This document shows positions 41,023 to 42,372 of a stretch of DNA of 42,372 nucleotides, in pieces. Each line of letters begins with the position of its first letter. Within the stretch, counting starts at the first letter, position 1. The stretch spans positions 1 through 42,372 of the forward strand of contig JAEWDP010000177.1 of assembly GCA_023390055.1 (NCBI GenBank), read 5' to 3'. The position numbers and the translations under genes are program-made. The DNA comes from Pseudomonadota bacterium (GTDB lineage: Bacteria > Pseudomonadota > Alphaproteobacteria > Rhizobiales > Rhizobiaceae). The notes under the pieces are model-generated. The model did no database searches. It was not told the origin of the DNA and worked only from the letters and a program-made list of their open reading frames with translations.

Positions 41023-41460
41023 CCTGCCGCGGGTGCCCACCTTCAAAACACGGCAGGACTGGCAGATCAACCTTGTTGGTGTAAGGCGTCAACAACAGCC
41101 TGGCGGTCATTGACAACAGAAGCGCCGCTTCAAGTTATGATTGATTTCGGTTGTTACGAGTGCGCCCAAACAGGAAATGGGCATACCAGCTGTAGCGGGC
41201 ACTGCGGAAGCCGTTCGCCTCCCGCAAGACCGGTTAAAAGGGTTGCCGCAGGAGGTTCAGCAAAGCGGCGGCAAGGCCGGAACCGGGATCGACAGCCCCC
41301 GGCGCGCGGGTCCGCCTAGAATGGCTACGTGCCACATTGATGTACGCAGTTGCTCCATTCGCCTTGAAAGGATTCGAACCAATACCCGCCGCTCCGATAC
41401 ACTAAGCTGCTGTAACTTTTATCCTCAGCGCGGAAAGGTCGGTCGCGACACATGGGTCCA
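41023..41460. other. gene-free stretch
   Basis: About 440 bases upstream of the exonuclease gene and downstream of the RidA gene. Open frames here are not recognisable. It includes GGATTCGAACC at about 41371-41381, which resembles a tRNA T-arm on the minus strand, but no cloverleaf could be formed. Confidence 0.4.
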
Positions 41461-41850
41461 TCATCGTTTTACGGCAACACATTTCACCTCAGCGAGGAGT
41501 CCTTGGTGCGCGAGCTCAGAGACGCCTATCCGGGTCCACGCATAGGTTCCCTTCGGGAAAACCTCGTTTTTGACAGTCCGAAACACGTCCATGTGCTTGG
41601 ACATTTCGACATGATAGCTTGTCATTTCCACAATGTCATCGAACGTGCAATGAGCGGCTTCGAGGACAACTCGTAAATTGTCCCACATAGCTCTGAATTG
41701 CTCTAAAGGATCGTGAATGATGTTGAGATCCTTGGTCCGCCCAACTTGGCCGACGACGTAGATTGTGTCTCCGACTTTAACCGCGGGAGCATAGCCTGCT
41801 CGGCTGACGATCTCCTGCATCTCGTCGGGTATAATGATCTCTCGATCCAT
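41461..41850 (-). CDS. RidA family protein (YjgF/YER057c/UK114)
   Basis: A 129-residue RidA-like protein: AVKVGDTIYVVGQVGRTKDL, PLEQFRAMWDNLRVVLEAAH and a C-terminal VSELAHQGLLAEVKCVA. Canonical RidA hydrolyses reactive enamine/imine intermediates and has a catalytic arginine before the C-terminal glutamate; here the equivalent arginine position is not obvious (LAHQGLLAEV), so it may belong to a non-deaminase subgroup. ATG 41850 follows GAGGACC. Non-canonical RidA proteins often sit in catabolic clusters, including those for nitro- and amino-aromatics. It is separated from the next hydrolase by about 240 bases. Confidence 0.9.
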   Translation of the reverse strand: MDREIIIPDEMQEIVSRAGYAPAVKVGDTIYVVGQVGRTKDLNIIHDPLEQFRAMWDNLRVVLEAAHCTFDDIVEMTSYHVEMSKHMDVFRTVKNEVFPKGTYAWTRIGVSELAHQGLLAEVKCVAVKR

Positions 41851-42015
41851 AGTGGTCCTCGCAATCTTTGCTGGTTGCTAGCGGCACTGATACAAGCGTC
41901 GCGAATTTTCAAGCGCCGTTGGATGAAAAAGTACAAACGGCCAGCGATGTCGGACAGTCCTTTACTTCGCTCGCCGGCACGGCTCTTTCCCGGGCGCAGT
42001 TACGTGTCTCAAAAT

Positions 42016-42047
42016 AGCTGGGTCACGCCCCCGGATGTGACCCAGCT
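42016..42047. terminator. perfect 11-bp inverted repeat, possible terminator
   Basis: AGCTGGGTCAC (42016-42026) and GTGACCCAGCT (42037-42047) pair perfectly across a 10-base loop. It lies about 45 bases after the stop of the alpha/beta hydrolase on the minus strand. A short A-run (TCAAAAT at about 42009-42015) gives only a few T residues for the minus strand. Confidence 0.5.
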
Positions 42048-42093
42048 AGCAAGTTCATCAAGACAAACGACTTTTGCAGAATGCATACCGCCG

Positions 42094-42372
42094 CTACTTG
42101 GCAGCTTTGGCTGCTTCCTCGATAACCTTTGCGACCGCAGCCGCCTGCGAGATGTAGATAGCGTGGCTGCCTTCTACCTCTGTCACCGTCGAACCGGCGC
42201 GCTTGTACATCCAGCGCTCAAGGTCCGGATTGATCGTCATGTCATCCTTCGCAACAATCCCGTAGCTTGGCTTGTCGTGCCAAGCGGCAATAGACACCGG
42301 CGCACTGGTGGCCGCGACGGCGACGGGCATCTGAGACCGGGCCATAAACTCGCCCTGCTCTTTGGGTAGATC
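42094..42372 (-). CDS. alpha/beta hydrolase, 3' part (runs off window)
   Basis: The frame is open to the right edge, so only the C-terminal 92 or so residues are seen. They read EFMARSQMPVAVAATSAPVS, AAWHDKPSYGIVAKDDMTIN, PDLERWMYKRAG and VEGSHAIYISQAAAVAKVIE. The KPSYGIVAKDD segment carries the acidic residue and the GSHAIYIS segment the histidine of an alpha/beta hydrolase of the salicylate-esterase-like group commonly seen in Rhizobiales. The apparent ATG at 42345 is internal; the real start is outside. The stop is TAG/TAA at 42094. Confidence 0.85.
   Translation of the reverse strand, partial: DLPKEQGEFMARSQMPVAVAATSAPVSIAAWHDKPSYGIVAKDDMTINPDLERWMYKRAGSTVTEVEGSHAIYISQAAAVAKVIEEAAKAAK

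Noticed and set aside
41365..41420. tRNA-like T-arm (GGTTCGAATCC on the minus strand)
   Set aside because: The T-stem pairs poorly and no anticodon or acceptor stem can be drawn, so neither a tRNA nor an attachment-site remnant can be supported.
1..42372. CRISPR array or rRNA genes
   Set aside because: No regularly spaced direct repeats and no ribosomal RNA sequence were seen in a reading of the window.

Overview
The window reads as part of a Rhizobiales (Rhizobium/Agrobacterium/Sinorhizobium/Ochrobactrum-like) conjugative plasmid or plasmid-derived island. The main reason is a Ti-plasmid-type transfer region with recognisable TraR, TraM, TraH, TraB, TraF, TraA, TraC, TraD and TraG proteins, an oriT and a near-consensus tra box. 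Rhizobial plasmid housekeeping genes follow it. No replication genes (repABC), no trb mating-pair genes and no traI synthase lie in the window, so it is only part of the replicon.

Region 1 (about 1-19,900) is an accessory catabolic block. It holds three alpha/beta hydrolases, three short-chain dehydrogenases, two EthD-like small proteins (one with a signal peptide), a 14-TM-type MFS exporter, an isochorismatase-fold amidohydrolase, an amidase-signature amidase, a two-subunit molybdenum hydroxylase of the isoquinoline/nicotinate dehydrogenase type and a large FAD oxidoreductase. LysR and AraC regulators punctuate it. The gene content suggests oxidation of a ring or amide/ester-bearing compound, but the substrate cannot be read from the sequence. 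The block is littered with broken genes: an IS5-like transposase remnant, a 5'-truncated branched-chain amino-acid-type binding protein, and adjoining MFS and LysR fragments. It therefore looks assembled by repeated insertion and deletion.

Region 2 (about 19,950-21,280) is a small TetR plus flavodoxin-fold quinone reductase unit with a perfect inverted-repeat operator candidate.

Region 3 (21,300-31,033) is the quorum-regulated transfer module: traR convergent with traM, the leftward traA-traF-traB-traH run, and the rightward traC-traD-traG run, separated by oriT and a tra box. TraR with its autoinducer would activate both arms, and TraM would block TraR. TraA would nick oriT and unwind the DNA, and TraG would couple it to the secretion channel.

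Region 4 (31,290-41,020) holds plasmid-establishment and DNA-metabolism genes: WGR protein, HU, DUF736, ArdC antirestriction protein, several small plasmid proteins, a ParB-like protein, an SRAP peptidase remnant, DNA polymerase IV, a DUF1127 protein and a DEDDh exonuclease. Between dinB and the DUF1127 gene, on the minus strand, is a four-hairpin small RNA candidate with CU-rich anti-Shine-Dalgarno loops. Several small genes here have hairpins just upstream of their start codons.

Region 5 (41,461-end) has a RidA protein and the 3' part of another alpha/beta hydrolase that runs off the window. All functional calls are from reading motifs by eye; no database search was possible.
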